6,129 bases of DNA from Brevundimonas sp. Lineage in GTDB: Bacteria > Pseudomonadota > Alphaproteobacteria > Caulobacterales > Caulobacteraceae. The notes under the pieces are model-generated. The model did not search any database. It had not been told where the DNA came from and saw only the letters and a program-made list of their open reading frames with translations. Shown here in pieces: positions 5,490-6,129 of this stretch. The stretch is from NCBI RefSeq assembly GCF_031082345.1, contig NZ_JAVHLH010000174.1, positions 1 to 6,129 on the forward strand. Reading direction: 5' to 3'. Positions within the stretch are counted from its first letter, which is position 1. The number at the start of each line of letters is the position of its first letter. The translations under genes were made by a program, and so were the position numbers.

Positions 5490-6129
5490 ATGAGAGATTT
5501 CAAGGGCATGAAGCGTCAGCGCGGACGCAACAGGAAGCCCGGCGGCGGCGGCGGCAACGCCAACGCCACCAACCCGAACCGGTCCTGGGACTCCCAGGGC
5601 CCGGAGAACATCAAGGTCCGCGGCAACGCCCAGACCGTCTATGAGCGCTACATGCAGCTGGCGCGCGACGCCTCGGCCGCCGGCGACCGCGTCCTGGCCG
5701 AGAACTACACCCAGCACGCCGAACACTATTTCCGCGTCCTGCGCGCCCTGCAGCCCTCGCGTCCGGTGTCCGAGATCGCCCAGCGCGAACTGGCCGGCCA
5801 GGGCTTCGACATCGATTTCGAGGACGAGACCGGGGCCCAGGCCGCCGCCATCATGGCCGCCGAAAAGGCCGAGGCCGACCGCGTCGCCGCCGCCGAGGCC
5901 CGGCAGCAGCGCGACAATGACGACCGCCAGAACGATCGTCAGAACGACCGCTCCAACGACCGCCCGAACGACCGTCAGGCCGAGCAGCCGCGCCGCGAAT
6001 GGCGCGACCGCGACGAAGCGCCGCGCGAGCCCCGCGCCGAGGCCGAAGGCGCCGCCGGCGACGGCGGTCGCCGCGAGACCAGCCGCGAGCGCTGGGAACG
6101 TCGCCAGCAGGAGCGCAGCCAGCGCTTCC
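5490..6129 (+). CDS. DUF4167-domain protein, 5' part (runs off the right edge)
   Basis: The frame opens at ATG 5490 and stays open to the window end, giving the first 213 residues. Residues 1-30 are basic and Gly/Asn-rich (MKRQRGRNRKPGGGGG), typical of a nucleic-acid-binding tail. The DUF4167 domain spans about 31-90, with the family motifs NRSWDSQGPENIKVRGNAQ, VYERYMQLARDA, AAGDRVLAENYTQHAEHYFRV. After about residue 115 the protein becomes an Ala/Glu-rich, then Arg/Asp/Gln-rich low-complexity tail, including a tandem x-N-D-R repeat. DUF4167 is widespread in alphaproteobacteria and of unsettled function; RNA or ribosome association is a guess from composition. It often lies just after prmC, as here, although the 284-base gap suggests a separate promoter. 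The ribosome site is weak; a second in-frame ATG at 5508 (MKRQRGRN) is an alternative start. Confidence 0.9.
   Translation, partial: MRDFKGMKRQRGRNRKPGGGGGNANATNPNRSWDSQGPENIKVRGNAQTVYERYMQLARDASAAGDRVLAENYTQHAEHYFRVLRALQPSRPVSEIAQRELAGQGFDIDFEDETGAQAAAIMAAEKAEADRVAAAEARQQRDNDDRQNDRQNDRSNDRPNDRQAEQPRREWRDRDEAPREPRAEAEGAAGDGGRRETSRERWERRQQERSQRF
5928..5975 (+). repeat. Four tandem 12-base units encoding x-N-D-R in the DUF4167 tail
   Basis: The four units are CAGAACGATCGT, CAGAACGACCGC, TCCAACGACCGC and CCGAACGACCGT, encoding QNDR, QNDR, SNDR and PNDR. The units differ mostly at the first codon and at synonymous third positions, which points to older duplication with drift or to selection on the peptide rather than a fresh slip. 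Copy number could vary between strains. Confidence 0.75.

Overview
The window is a GC-rich (roughly 70%) alphaproteobacterial chromosome segment, most likely from the Caulobacterales and probably Brevundimonas-like. I infer this from the strong G/C third-position bias, the PrmC plus DUF4167 pair, and the style of the proteins. It looks like ordinary chromosomal DNA: I see no insertion sequence, phage gene, tRNA, rRNA or CRISPR array.

Layout from left to right. (1) Positions 3-146 (+) hold the 3' end of an unidentified gene, whose stop overlaps the start of the next gene (TGATG). (2) Positions 146-928 (+) encode a membrane-anchored LytTR DNA-binding protein. (3) A secreted two-gene operon on the minus strand follows: a DUF2141 protein with a Sec signal peptide (2416-2856), then a carotenoid oxygenase with a twin-arginine signal (930-2405). 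The oxygenase stop lies one base from the stop of the convergent LytTR gene. (4) Positions 3009-4229 (-) encode a YihY/BrkB-family membrane protein. (5) Divergent from it, 4312-5205 (+) is prmC, the release-factor glutamine methyltransferase. (6) A 284-base stretch without a convincing gene follows. (7) The 5' part of a DUF4167 gene starts at 5490 and runs off the right edge.

The non-coding signals stand out more than the genes. The 152-base gap between the BrkB-family gene and the secreted operon carries two perfect inverted repeats: 13-bp arms at 2963-2996 and 9-bp arms at 2890-2921. The 82-base divergent gap before prmC carries a third, with 8-bp arms at 4252-4273. The first lies 12 bases past the BrkB-family stop and may end that transcript. 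The second lies 33 bases upstream of the DUF2141 start, as expected of an operator or leader hairpin.

Functionally, DUF2141 and the Tat-type carotenoid oxygenase are probably co-transcribed and act outside the cytoplasm, suggesting an extracytoplasmic carotenoid or stilbene-type cleavage module. PrmC serves translation termination, and DUF4167 is a conserved alphaproteobacterial protein of unsettled function. I found no clear evidence of a wholly new multi-gene system. The secreted operon and its paired inverted repeats are the best candidate for follow-up.
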